Shown here: piece by piece, positions 16,860-24,979 of the stretch
How the letters are laid out: each line of letters opens with the position of its first letter
Numbering within the stretch: the stretch's first letter is position 1
NCBI RefSeq assembly: GCF_000008185.1
Contig: NC_002967.9
Span: 1,116,001-1,180,000, forward strand
DNA: 64,000 nt
Reading direction: 5' to 3'
Source of the DNA: Treponema denticola ATCC 35405
GTDB taxonomy: Bacteria; Spirochaetota; Spirochaetia; Treponematales; Treponemataceae
Made by a program: the position numbers and the translations under genes
The notes under the pieces: generated by a model
The model's input: the letters and a program-made list of their open reading frames with translations, nothing else
Told to the model about the DNA's origin: nothing
The model's database searches: none

Positions 16860-17768
16860 TTAAAGAACCTCTTCAACTACACAGTTTAATATTATATCAA
16901 AAATTCTATCTTTTTCGGAATAGTCTATTTTTTGTTTTTGCCAAACTTGAAAGTAAAGCTCACGTAAAAAGCTTAAAACTGCAAAGGCTTTTATTTGTAA
17001 AAAAGCTTTGTTTTTACTTTCACCTATTTCGGAAAAATATGCATTTAAAACTTCTTTTGCTTCATCGGTGATATTATGCCATTCTTTTTTATTTAAGCCT
17101 AAAATATTTATATGTTCAAATTGATATAAATTTAAACCGGAAGTAATATGTTCGGCATCAATTATTTTTAAGCTGCCCTTTTCTGTTTTAAGCATGTTCC
17201 CCGTATTCATGTCTTCAATGATAATACAGCCTAGGCCCAGGTTTAAATTTTCAATATTTTTTTTAATAATTTTTTTATCATGTTTACCCCTGTATATTTC
17301 AAGATAGGGGAGGGCTTCCGCATTTATCATCTCTTCAATTGAAGGATAGCTTTTACCGTCCAAATACATTGAAGAAAAAGAGCTCGAGGATGTGTTATTT
17401 AAATTTAGATGTGCAAGTTTTTTAAAAAAATCTTTTATCAGATATCTATCGGTTTTGGTAGGTTGACAACCTTCAAGCCATTCGCTTATAAAAATATAGT
17501 AATCTTCAGTTTCAATGAGGTTTTTATATTTTAAAATAAAGTCTTCACTGTCATTTAAAGCATTTAAATATTTAATTGAATTTTTAATACTCTCCGTTTT
17601 CTGCCGTAATTTTACCGCAAAAGTTTCATTGCCGCCGGTTATTCCCTTAAATAAATCCGTGTAAGTATGATCTTCCAGTTGAATAGGTTCAAGGGTTTTA
17701 AAATTATCGTTTTTAAGGTGTGAATTGAGAAGGTCTTTAATTGTATCGGGTTTAATGTTTTTTTTCAT
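16860..17768 (-). CDS. Aminoglycoside phosphotransferase (APH)-like kinase
   Basis: A 302-residue protein of the APH/choline kinase fold. The hinge region YYIFISEWLEGCQP and the catalytic loop IIEDMNTGNML, followed by LKIIDAEH, match the HGDxxxxN and IDxE motifs of this family. In this case the catalytic loop's usual His-Gly-Asp reads IEDMNTGN, so the Asp and Asn are kept while His-Gly are not. Substrates in this fold range from antibiotics to small metabolites and macrolides; nothing here shows which. It is embedded among GNAT genes. A weak -10 (TATTTT) sits just upstream of the ATG. Confidence 0.65.
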   Translation of the reverse strand: MKKNIKPDTIKDLLNSHLKNDNFKTLEPIQLEDHTYTDLFKGITGGNETFAVKLRQKTESIKNSIKYLNALNDSEDFILKYKNLIETEDYYIFISEWLEGCQPTKTDRYLIKDFFKKLAHLNLNNTSSSSFSSMYLDGKSYPSIEEMINAEALPYLEIYRGKHDKKIIKKNIENLNLGLGCIIIEDMNTGNMLKTEKGSLKIIDAEHITSGLNLYQFEHINILGLNKKEWHNITDEAKEVLNAYFSEIGESKNKAFLQIKAFAVLSFLRELYFQVWQKQKIDYSEKDRIFDIILNCVVEEVL

Positions 17769-17799
17769 AATTAAAAATACTCTTTATGTTTTTTATAAG

Positions 17800-17835
17800 T
17801 CATCTCTAAAAATCTTGTCGGATTTTTAGAGATGA
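17800..17835. repeat. Perfect 15-bp palindrome, copy 2 of the dispersed element
   Basis: TCATCTCTAAAAATC (17800-17814) pairs with 17821-17835 around a TTGTCG loop. The stop codon of the GNAT gene ending at 17826 lies inside the right arm, so its last codons come from the element. The left arm and loop match the inner part of the repeat at 7023. Confidence 0.75.
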
Positions 17836-18341
17836 CCGGCGAGGCATCCATTTAGTTCCTTTTCTAATATTTCTCCATCGTCTATTTTTTTAATAGTTTT
17901 ATAGTTTAAGTTTTTATACATATTATAAGCAGTGGTGTTATTTAAAAGTACATGAAGCCTTATTTTATTATAACCTAAATTGATAGTTTCTTTTTCAAGT
18001 AGCAGCATGGTTTGTTTCCCATAACCTTTATTTCTATATTGTTTATCTATGTTTATCTCCATCACAAAAGGAAATGTTTCGTTATTATGAGTAATTATAA
18101 AATACCAAAGATAGCCTATTTTTTGACTGTCCTTTTTAACAACATATAAATTATGATTCTTTGTTTTTACTCCTTCCGTCAATATGCCGTTGAGCTCTTT
18201 TTCTGCTAAACTAATAGCTGTTAATTCATTTGCTTTTTTAGTTTGAATGAAAGTTTCGGCTAAATTTTTAATCATATCCCGTTTTATAGTATTATAAGAT
18301 TTTTCATTCATTTTTTCTATATTGCAGTCTACATTTTTCAT
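17826..18341 (-). CDS. GNAT-family N-acetyltransferase
   Basis: A 171-residue GNAT protein. The acetyl-CoA motif is in VMEINIDKQYRNKGYGKQTMLLLE (R-N-K-G-Y-G), followed by IRLHVLLNNTTAYNMYKNLNYK, the usual final segment where a residue meets the acceptor. Length is typical. The last residues (NGCLAGHL) and the stop codon fall inside the dispersed palindrome, which suggests the element inserted at or near the original stop. It starts behind AAAGGAA. The acceptor is unknown. Confidence 0.78.
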   Translation of the reverse strand: MKNVDCNIEKMNEKSYNTIKRDMIKNLAETFIQTKKANELTAISLAEKELNGILTEGVKTKNHNLYVVKKDSQKIGYLWYFIITHNNETFPFVMEINIDKQYRNKGYGKQTMLLLEKETINLGYNKIRLHVLLNNTTAYNMYKNLNYKTIKKIDDGEILEKELNGCLAGHL

Positions 18342-18357
18342 AAGCTGATAAGTTCCT

Positions 18358-18762
18358 TTATTTTAATATTCCATAACAAGATATGTTATAATCTTGAATA
18401 TTCTTTAAGCCGTTTTTCTTGTAAAAATCTATAAGCTTTTTATCATTATCACAAAGTAAAATAGTTTGCCGTACCGATTTGTAATCTTTTACAATTGTTT
18501 TTATAAGAGCCGTGCCTATTCCTCTATTTTGATATTTTTGTTTTACAATTATGTCTTGAATTAAAATGGTTGTTATTCCATCACCTAAAACTCGTGCAAT
18601 CGCTGCAAATTCGTTGTCAACAAAAACAGAATATATTTTTAGTGATGAAGTTATACTTTGCCATAATTTATCTTTGTTTTTTGTATATGCCGTCCAGCCG
18701 GCTTCTTCATAAAGATTGATAACCTCTTCTTTTGAAAATTCAATATCTGTTTTTATTTGCAT
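18358..18762 (-). CDS. GNAT-family N-acetyltransferase
   Basis: About 134 residues. The acetyl-CoA loop is in ILIQDIIVKQKYQNRGIGTALIKTIV (Q-N-R-G-I-G), preceded by SVFVDNEFAAIARVLGDG and followed by FYKKNGLKN. The ATG at 18762 follows AAAGGATAATGAC and is preferred to one 33 nt further upstream. The first 10 nt overlap the end of the next GNAT gene, so the two are translationally coupled. EEAGWTAY near the start is common in this GNAT subgroup. The substrate is unknown. Confidence 0.8.
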   Translation of the reverse strand: MQIKTDIEFSKEEVINLYEEAGWTAYTKNKDKLWQSITSSLKIYSVFVDNEFAAIARVLGDGITTILIQDIIVKQKYQNRGIGTALIKTIVKDYKSVRQTILLCDNDKKLIDFYKKNGLKNIQDYNISCYGILK

Positions 18763-19232
18763 GTCATTATCCTTTTTATCATTATAACTTCCCATTTTGC
18801 CGGCGGAATATATTCGGTTATAAACGGCAGCTCGTCTTCTTTTTTATCAAAGATTGTGAAGCTGTTTTTTTTATAAAATTCTATTGTCCATTCAAACATT
18901 TTAAGAGCCTTCAGTATAAGATATTCCAAACCTATATGTTTTGCTTCTTGCTCAATAAAATTTAAAATGTATTTACCGTATCCTTTTCTTTGTATTTTAT
19001 GTTTGATGTATATGGCTGAAATAAGCCCATGAGTATTTTTATCTTTAAGTGATATAAATCCGATTGCCTGATTATCTTCATATAGAATATATGTATTTTC
19101 GGTTTTTATCATATTTTCAAAGGTTTCAATTATGTCTTGTTCCGGTACAACTCCGAAAACCTTGTTACTGTCGTTATAGATATCTAAAATAGTTTTTGCT
19201 TCTTCTATTCCGGCTTTTTCGGTTTTGAGCAT
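18753..19232 (-). CDS. GNAT-family N-acetyltransferase
   Basis: About 159 residues if it starts at MLKTEKAGIEEA, where GGGAGA lies 8 nt upstream. GLISAIYIKHKIQRKGYGKYILNFIE carries the Q-R-K-G-Y-G acetyl-CoA loop and IEFYKKNSF the C-terminal strand. An in-frame upstream ATG at 19292 would add 20 residues (MNSYQNIIRIF) that look like extra sequence. It is the first gene of the GNAT/kinase block on this strand. Confidence 0.78.
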   Translation of the reverse strand: MLKTEKAGIEEAKTILDIYNDSNKVFGVVPEQDIIETFENMIKTENTYILYEDNQAIGFISLKDKNTHGLISAIYIKHKIQRKGYGKYILNFIEQEAKHIGLEYLILKALKMFEWTIEFYKKNSFTIFDKKEDELPFITEYIPPAKWEVIMIKRIMTCK

Positions 19233-19304
19233 TTTTGTTTCTCCCATAAAAGATTTTGTAAATATTCTAATTATATTTTGATAGGAATTCAAGGGTTTAG
19301 ATAC

Positions 19305-19348
19305 CGTGTAATCGGTGTTTTTGCCTGGTACCGATTACACGTTTTTTT
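19305..19348 (+). terminator. Intrinsic terminator on the plus strand without a plus-strand gene
   Basis: CGTGTAATCGGT (19305-19316) pairs perfectly with 19330-19341, followed by seven T (19342-19348). On the plus strand this is a textbook terminator, yet the neighbouring genes all read on the minus strand. On the minus strand the hairpin lies between the TPR gene and the GNAT block but has no T-run. Confidence 0.75.
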
Positions 19349-19353
19349 GTAAA

Positions 19354-20265
19354 CTATTTGGTTAATTTTTTTAGCTCTGAAAGTTTTTGGTCTGCCATAT
19401 CTTGAACTTGTTTGTTGGGATTTTTTTTCATACGGAGATAACATTCTTTTGCCTTATCGTATTGCTTTAGGGCTTCATAGCATCTTCCCATATTAAAGAT
19501 AATTACATAATCTTCATTTGCGAGTTTATCGGCTTTTAATAGCACATTTAAAGCCTCTTTAAATTTTCCTTGGCCGATGTATGCTAAAGATAAATAGTTA
19601 TGCACTTCGATATTTTTAGGATATAGTTTCAATTGGGCTTCACCTGTTTTCTCTGCAGCATTTAAGGTTTGAGGGGAGCTTTTTTGAAGCCAGTTTTTAT
19701 AATACTCGTTTATAGAAATTAGAAAAAAGTGTTCACTTTCTGATGATGGAATTACCTCATTCATGCTCCAAAGCCATTTATGATTTATCTCTTTTCCAAG
19801 TTTTAGAACTTCGATAATCTTCTGTGATTGCTTTTCATATTCTCCTATTTCGCCTAAAATATGAATTCTTCCAAAATACATATCCAAGCGGTTTTTACCG
19901 AATTTTAATCCTTTTTCCAAATATGACAAGGCTTTATCGACATCTTCTTTTTCATACCAGATATTATTGTTTAAATATCCTGCGATTTTATTTGTTTTTT
20001 GATCCACTAATGCCAATGAATTGGTATTGTCCTTCTTATAGGTGTCAAGTGACTGTGTAGATCTTTGACCTTTAAGCAGGTAATAATTAAAATAGGCAAT
20101 GTAGAGTTCAGGATTTTTTGGCTCTGCCTTTTCCCATTTTGGTAATAGAGCTGCAATCCCTTTTATATTTCTTGCCGAAAGCAGATTGTCATATTCGGAT
20201 TTGTAATCTGCAAAAATCCGGAATGACACCAACAAAATTAAAAAAAATATAATACGTTTTTTCAT
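19354..20265 (-). CDS. Secreted TPR protein
   Basis: A 303-residue protein with a signal peptide (MKKRIIFFLILLVSFRIFA) followed by TPR units, clearest near the C-terminus (HNYLSLAYIGQGKFKEALNVLLKADKL, IIFNMGRCYEALKQYDKAKECYLRM). Such repeats form helical scaffolds for protein partners in the periplasm. The start at 20265 has GAGGAGGAAAAAT upstream, a better choice than the upstream in-frame codon at 20307. A promoter (TTGACC-17-TACAAT) lies at 20298-20326. The partner is unknown. Confidence 0.75.
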   Translation of the reverse strand: MKKRIIFFLILLVSFRIFADYKSEYDNLLSARNIKGIAALLPKWEKAEPKNPELYIAYFNYYLLKGQRSTQSLDTYKKDNTNSLALVDQKTNKIAGYLNNNIWYEKEDVDKALSYLEKGLKFGKNRLDMYFGRIHILGEIGEYEKQSQKIIEVLKLGKEINHKWLWSMNEVIPSSESEHFFLISINEYYKNWLQKSSPQTLNAAEKTGEAQLKLYPKNIEVHNYLSLAYIGQGKFKEALNVLLKADKLANEDYVIIFNMGRCYEALKQYDKAKECYLRMKKNPNKQVQDMADQKLSELKKLTK

Positions 20266-20297
20266 ATATTTTTCCTCCTCATAATAACTATAGCTAT

Positions 20298-20326
20298 ATT
20301 GTAACATTGGTTTTATGATCGGTCAA
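20298..20326 (-). promoter_or_regulatory. Predicted promoter of the secreted TPR gene
   Basis: On the minus strand, TTGACC (20321-20326) and TACAAT (20298-20303) are 17 nt apart and about 33 nt upstream of the start codon. Confidence 0.55.
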
Positions 20327-20345
20327 TAGTATTTTGTTTATCCTC

Positions 20346-20374
20346 TTGACGATACCTATAAAATTGAGTAAATT
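20346..20374 (+). promoter_or_regulatory. Possible promoter of the zinc-ribbon gene
   Basis: TTGACG (20346-20351) and TAAATT (20369-20374) are separated by 17 nt. This would give a leader of roughly 120 nt. A second TATAAT-like sequence near 20455 has no convincing -35, so the true start is uncertain. Confidence 0.4.
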
Positions 20375-20499
20375 CTAATTCGTGCCTTAATTTACGGATA
20401 TTATGGTGTTTTGTAACTAAATACTAAAATCTGTCTTTAATGTAAGGCTGTTATAATGCCGAAAATAAGATAAATAAAACAAATTCAGGAGCTATTTTT

Positions 20500-20730
20500 A
20501 TGAAATGTAAATATTGCGGAAAAGATGTCAGACCTGTAGGCCCTAACTTGGAAAGCGACGATAACGGATATAATTGCCCTGCAAGCGTATCAAAAAAACA
20601 TGCTATTATACCCGATGGTTCGCATTGTATTCATTGCGGCCGTGAGACAAAAATTTTGGGAGACAGGGTTGTAACCAGCTACGGTATACGTTGTTCGGCT
20701 TCTCCTTCAGGAAGACATGCAATACAGTAA
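20500..20730 (+). CDS. Small protein with two tandem zinc ribbons
   Basis: The 76-residue protein is an internal duplication. Each half holds CxxCG, then a single Cys about 20 residues later, then S/P..K/RHAI: CKYCGKDV with NCPASVSKKHAI, and CIHCGRET with RCSASPSGRHAI. Each half could help coordinate zinc with three Cys plus His. The start has AGGAG 9 nt upstream. Small ribbons like this occur in nucleic-acid-binding proteins and as protein adaptors; no function is assigned. A bidirectional hairpin separates it from truB. Confidence 0.7.
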   Translation: MKCKYCGKDVRPVGPNLESDDNGYNCPASVSKKHAIIPDGSHCIHCGRETKILGDRVVTSYGIRCSASPSGRHAIQ

Positions 20731-20756
20731 GTTGCAGTACCAATAGCAAACGCAAG

Positions 20757-20793
20757 TTAAAATGAGCGGCGATATTTTAGACGCTCATTTTAA
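20757..20793. terminator. Bidirectional hairpin between zinc-ribbon gene and truB
   Basis: TTAAAATGAGCG (20757-20768) pairs with CGCTCATTTTAA (20782-20793) over a 13-nt loop. It lies between convergent genes, with T-rich tails on both strands (ATTTTAATTTAAA on plus), and can end both transcripts. Confidence 0.75.
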
Positions 20794-20802
20794 TTTAAAC
20801 CT

Positions 20803-21876
20803 TTAATTTTTTATCACCGTTTCATATTTCGGACAGTTCTTATTTAGTCCTATAATTCCGATCCACAAGTCACCGCAAAAGACGCATGTTTTTTTGTTTT
20901 CTAGGTCTAAGCCTGTGATATTTTCTAAAACTTCATCGGTATTTAAAAACCAATTGAATTTAATCTTCTTTCCGTTATAAAAATCGTTTAGATATTTTCT
21001 ATCTAAAAAGAGGTAAGGCAATTTTAAGTTTTCTGCCGTCTTAGGAGAAAAAATAATAGATTTTGCCATTATTTCCAAAAAATCAATTTCTTTTTGTTTA
21101 TAGAATTTTTTGCCGGCCGCTGCATCTAAAATTTTCTTTTCTTTTAAGAATAAATTTTCCGGTGCTGCAGAAAAATTATTTAAAAGATCAAAACCTGCTG
21201 CATCTTCAAGTTTAAAATTTCCAACTGCCGTTCTCCTCAAGGCCCTAACATAGGCACAAGAAGATGCCTTCCTTGCAAGGTCTCTTACAAGGGAGCGGAT
21301 GTATGTTCCCTTTGAACATTCCACGACTATATGGGCATATCTTATTTTTAGCTCGGCGTTTATGTTTGTAAAATCCTTTTCTGTAAATTCCAAACCGCTA
21401 TCTGTAATTATCCCTTTAAGTTCGATTTTAAAAATTTCTATTTCCCTCTCTGCAATTTTTATCTTTTCGCCGCTGCGTATTCTGTCGGAAGCTCTTTTTC
21501 CGTTTATTTTTATTGCAGAAAATTCGGGCGGTCTTTGGAGTATTTTTCCTAAAAAAGAGGGAATGGATTCCGTTAAATTTTTATAAGAGGGAAGGGGGGC
21601 TGTTAAAACGGGTTCGCCTTCAGGGTCGAGGGTATCCGTTTCCGTTCCGAACTCTACCCATGCTTCGTAGGTCTTTTTTTCGGCTGAAATTATGTCAGCA
21701 AGTCGGGTTAATTGTCCCGTAAGAAGAACCAAAAGGCCGTCTGCAAAAAGATCCAGAGTTCCAGTGTGGCCGACCTTTTTTGTAGAAAGGGCTTTTTTTA
21801 CCGCCGACATTGAAGCAAAGCTTGTAAGTCCCGCCTGTTTTGCAAACGGGATGATAAGGTTTTTATTTAATTCCAT
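20803..21876 (-). CDS. truB: tRNA pseudouridine55 synthase TruB
   Basis: The enzyme isomerises U55 in the T-loop of tRNAs. Catalytic Asp is in KVGHTGTLDLFADGLL near residue 40. Other hallmarks are KTYEAWVEFGTETDTLDPEG, RPPEFSAIKINGKRASDRIR and CSKGTYIRSLVRDLA. At 357 residues it is longer than the ~300 usual, with a C-terminal extension (residues ~270-357) lacking a clear PUA match and ending with two CxxC-like Cys (KTCVFCGD). It is the last gene of the rimP-nusA-infB-rbfA-truB operon. Confidence 0.93.
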   Translation of the reverse strand: MELNKNLIIPFAKQAGLTSFASMSAVKKALSTKKVGHTGTLDLFADGLLVLLTGQLTRLADIISAEKKTYEAWVEFGTETDTLDPEGEPVLTAPLPSYKNLTESIPSFLGKILQRPPEFSAIKINGKRASDRIRSGEKIKIAEREIEIFKIELKGIITDSGLEFTEKDFTNINAELKIRYAHIVVECSKGTYIRSLVRDLARKASSCAYVRALRRTAVGNFKLEDAAGFDLLNNFSAAPENLFLKEKKILDAAAGKKFYKQKEIDFLEIMAKSIIFSPKTAENLKLPYLFLDRKYLNDFYNGKKIKFNWFLNTDEVLENITGLDLENKKTCVFCGDLWIGIIGLNKNCPKYETVIKN

Positions 21877-21890
21877 TTTTAAGGCAGGGC

Positions 21891-22289
21891 TTAATCGGCT
21901 TCCGAACTGCCGGCGGTTCCTTCATCTTCATCGGGATCGGTAAAGTACTCAAGGCTTTCAAGTTTGTTTACCATGTCTATTCCTTCCTTTATACTCTTAT
22001 CGAATATAAAGGTGAGTTCGGGACACTGCCTTACATGAAGCTTTTTTGCAAGGCTGGTTCTTATAAAGCCGGAAGCATTTTCCAAGCCTCTTACTCCCTG
22101 CTTTGTTTTATGTTCATCTAAAAAGCTTGAAACATAGACCTTTGCATAGGCAAGATCTCCTGAAACAATTACCCTGTTTATTGAAAGAAGAGAAGAAACT
22201 CTCGGATCCTTTATTTTGCCGGAGCAAATAAGGGCCGAAATTTCTTCCCTTATCTGCTCGCCCAATCTTGCAAGCCTAAACTCACTCAT
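21891..22289 (-). CDS. rbfA: Ribosome-binding factor A
   Basis: RbfA is a 30S maturation factor with a KH-like fold. The 132 residues show [20 protein letters not shown] at the N-terminus, IKDPRVSSLLSINRVIVSGDLAYAKVYVS in the middle and LHVRQCPELTFIFDKSIKEG near the end, all typical. It overlaps infB by 8 nt and precedes truB, matching the conserved order in many bacteria. The acidic tail (DPDEDEGTAGSSEAD) is unremarkable. Start at ATG behind AAGGA. Confidence 0.94.
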   Translation of the reverse strand: MSEFRLARLGEQIREEISALICSGKIKDPRVSSLLSINRVIVSGDLAYAKVYVSSFLDEHKTKQGVRGLENASGFIRTSLAKKLHVRQCPELTFIFDKSIKEGIDMVNKLESLEYFTDPDEDEGTAGSSEAD

Positions 22290-24972
22290 CGGTTTCGGTT
22301 CCTTCTTCTTTGATTTCGGGAGCCTTGTATTTTTCGCTGTCGCTCAATTTTCGGGCAACCTGAATCATTTCGATAATTTCTAACTGGTCATCAACCTGTA
22401 TATCGTTAAAGTCTTCGATACCGATACCGCACTCAAAGCCTGCTGCAACTTCTTTTGCATCGTCTTTAAATCTCTTTAATGAAGATAATTTTCCTGAGTG
22501 AACGACTATGCCGTCTCTGATAACATGGACTGCACAGTTTCTCTTTACGACGCCTTCAAGAACATAACAGCCTGCAATTTTTCCGATTTTGGGAACCTTA
22601 AATGTATTTCTGACTTCAACCATACCGATGACCTGTTCCTTAATATCGGGGGAAAGCATTCCTTCCATGGCAAGCTGAATTTCTTCAACAGCCTTGTATA
22701 TGACAGTGTATTTTCTTATATCGACCTTTTCCTGATCGGCCAAGAGTTTGGCTTGAGGAGTGGGGCGTACGTTAAAGCCTATGATTAAGGCGTTCGAGTC
22801 TGCGGCTGCAAGCATAACATCGGAATCGTTGATAGCTCCTGCCGAAGCATGTATTACGTTAAGCCTTATTTCGGGTGTGGAAAGTTTTTCCAGTGACTGC
22901 TTTAAGGCTTCTACGGAACCTTGAACGTCTCCCTTTATGATAACCTTAAGCTCCAATATTTCTCCGTCATGGATGGTTTCATAGAGGTTATCGAGGGTAA
23001 CCTTCTTAACATTCCTTGAATCTTCAAAGCGTTTGAGCTCCTGCCTTTTGTCGGAAATCTGGCGTGCTATGCGTTCCGAATCCGTAACTTGGAAGGGGTC
23101 GCCTGCATTCGGCATACCTTCAAGACCTAGGATTTCGACGGGCATACTCGGAGTAGCTTCATCGATTTTTTCGCCCCTGTCATTGAAGATGGCTCTTACG
23201 CGGCCCGAATAAATACCTGCAACATAAGGGTCTCCGGTTCTCAATGTTCCGCGTTGAACGATAATGGTTGCAACAACACCTCTTCCGTGGTCGATGCGGG
23301 ATTCTATAACCTTTCCTTCCGCATTGCATGTATAATTGGCCTTTAGCTCAAGTACTTCGGCTTGAAGAAGGATTGTATCCAAGAGGTTGTCCAGTCCCAA
23401 TTTTTTTAGAGCCGAGATTTCGACAAACATGGTGTCTCCGCCCCATTCTTCAGGCATGAGGCCTAATTCCGAAAGGCGGGTCTTTACCTTGTCAACATTT
23501 GCTTCGGGCTTATCGACCTTGTTTACCGCAACTATTATGGGAACCTTGGCATCGCGTGCATGGTTGATAGCTTCAATGGTTTGAGGCATAACGCCGTCAT
23601 CGGCTGCAACCACCAAAACAACGATGTCCGTAATTTCGGCTCCTCGTGCACGCATCATGGTAAAGGCTTCGTGTCCGGGGGTATCGAGGAAGGTAATTTT
23701 TCCTCCGTGGGTATTTACCGTATAAGCACCTATGTGCTGAGTAATGCCTCCGAATTCTCCCGCTATAACATTAGAGCTTCTTATGGCATCAAGTGTCTTT
23801 GTCTTACCGTGGTCAACATGTCCCATTATTGTTACAACGGGAGGCCTCGGTTGCAGTTCGGATAAATCGTCTTCCTTGCTTTCGATAACCGTTTCATCGT
23901 AGAGGCTTACAATCTTTACATCGCAGTCATATTCGGAAGCGAGGATGGTAGCCGTATCGGCATCGATGGACTGATTCATCGTAACCATCATTCCCATTCC
24001 CATGAGCTTTCCGATGAGCTCCGAAGCCTTTAGGTTCATCTTCTTGGCCAATTCGGAAACGGAAATCGATTCCATTATTTCTATCTGTTTAGGAATATTA
24101 TGAATTTTTTCCTTTTGCTTTTTCTTTTGATTTAAGAGGCGCTCTTCAAAAAATTCCTCTTCCTTGTTTTTCTTGTTGTATATTTCTTTTTTTGCCTTGT
24201 GGGCTTTTTTATTTGTTTGAGCCTTGTTTTTTTCGACAGGGATCGGAGCCGGAGCAGCTCCCGGTCTTGGGCCGCCGAATCCGGGCCTGTTTTGAGGTCT
24301 GTCGCCGGGTCTGCCCTGTTGTCCGCCTTGTCCTGTCCTAAATCCCTGCTTTTTTCCGTCGGAATAGGCTCGTGCTTGGGCTCCGGAAAAATTGCTTTCG
24401 CGCCGGCGTCCTTGTCCGGGTTGACCTTGTCCCTGACCTCCGGGTCTTTGCGGGCGGTTTCCCTGTCCGCGGTTATTTCTTCGGCCCGAGTCCGCCAAGT
24501 TACCTGCCTTTACATTGGGCCTCTTACTTGCAAAATCTATTGAATCTATTGAAGAAGGAGTCGGCTTTTTTCTTTCAGTCTGTTTTTCTTCTTTTTTTGC
24601 AGAATCGAAACTCCTCTTTTCGTTTTGTGCGGAAGGCGCATCGCTCTTTTTATCTTCAAAGCGAGGTGCCGTCTTCTTTGTTTCTTCAAGCCTTTCATCC
24701 GGCTTTTTTTCTTTTACGGAGGCTTCTGCAGGTTTTGAGCTTTGAGACGAAGCTTTTTTAACGGAAATAACCTGTTTTCCGGATGCTTTTCCGCCGGAAG
24801 ATTCTTCCGAAGATGATTCAGGCTTCTTGGATTTTCCTGCCGAAGTTTTTGAAACCTTTACAACGACTTTCCTTTTAGAGTCAGTTTTGCCGGATTCAGG
24901 TTTAGAATCTGCAGCTTTACTGCTTTTTTTGTTGAGAATTACATCAGGCTTATTTGTGTTTTCTATATCCAT
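22282..24972 (-). CDS. infB: Translation initiation factor IF-2
   Basis: IF-2 brings initiator tRNA to the 30S subunit with GTP. The first ~270 residues are low complexity: Lys/Ser/Glu-rich, then a Gly/Arg/Gln stretch ([20 protein letters not shown]) like an RGG linker. The IF2-N module follows ([18 protein letters not shown]). The G domain has [16 protein letters not shown] and NKVDKPEA. Domains II-IV follow, with the initiator-tRNA-binding C-terminus ([15 protein letters not shown]). The ATG at 24972 has AGGAGT upstream and lies 7 nt after nusA. An earlier in-frame codon would overlap nusA. Confidence 0.96.
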   Translation of the reverse strand: MDIENTNKPDVILNKKSSKAADSKPESGKTDSKRKVVVKVSKTSAGKSKKPESSSEESSGGKASGKQVISVKKASSQSSKPAEASVKEKKPDERLEETKKTAPRFEDKKSDAPSAQNEKRSFDSAKKEEKQTERKKPTPSSIDSIDFASKRPNVKAGNLADSGRRNNRGQGNRPQRPGGQGQGQPGQGRRRESNFSGAQARAYSDGKKQGFRTGQGGQQGRPGDRPQNRPGFGGPRPGAAPAPIPVEKNKAQTNKKAHKAKKEIYNKKNKEEEFFEERLLNQKKKQKEKIHNIPKQIEIMESISVSELAKKMNLKASELIGKLMGMGMMVTMNQSIDADTATILASEYDCDVKIVSLYDETVIESKEDDLSELQPRPPVVTIMGHVDHGKTKTLDAIRSSNVIAGEFGGITQHIGAYTVNTHGGKITFLDTPGHEAFTMMRARGAEITDIVVLVVAADDGVMPQTIEAINHARDAKVPIIVAVNKVDKPEANVDKVKTRLSELGLMPEEWGGDTMFVEISALKKLGLDNLLDTILLQAEVLELKANYTCNAEGKVIESRIDHGRGVVATIIVQRGTLRTGDPYVAGIYSGRVRAIFNDRGEKIDEATPSMPVEILGLEGMPNAGDPFQVTDSERIARQISDKRQELKRFEDSRNVKKVTLDNLYETIHDGEILELKVIIKGDVQGSVEALKQSLEKLSTPEIRLNVIHASAGAINDSDVMLAAADSNALIIGFNVRPTPQAKLLADQEKVDIRKYTVIYKAVEEIQLAMEGMLSPDIKEQVIGMVEVRNTFKVPKIGKIAGCYVLEGVVKRNCAVHVIRDGIVVHSGKLSSLKRFKDDAKEVAAGFECGIGIEDFNDIQVDDQLEIIEMIQVARKLSDSEKYKAPEIKEEGTETDE

Positions 24973-24979
24973 ATTACTC

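Noticed and set aside
24199-24761. Plus-strand frames opposite the IF-2 N-terminus
   Set aside because: Shadow of the low-complexity IF-2 linker; no ribosome-binding site or family match.
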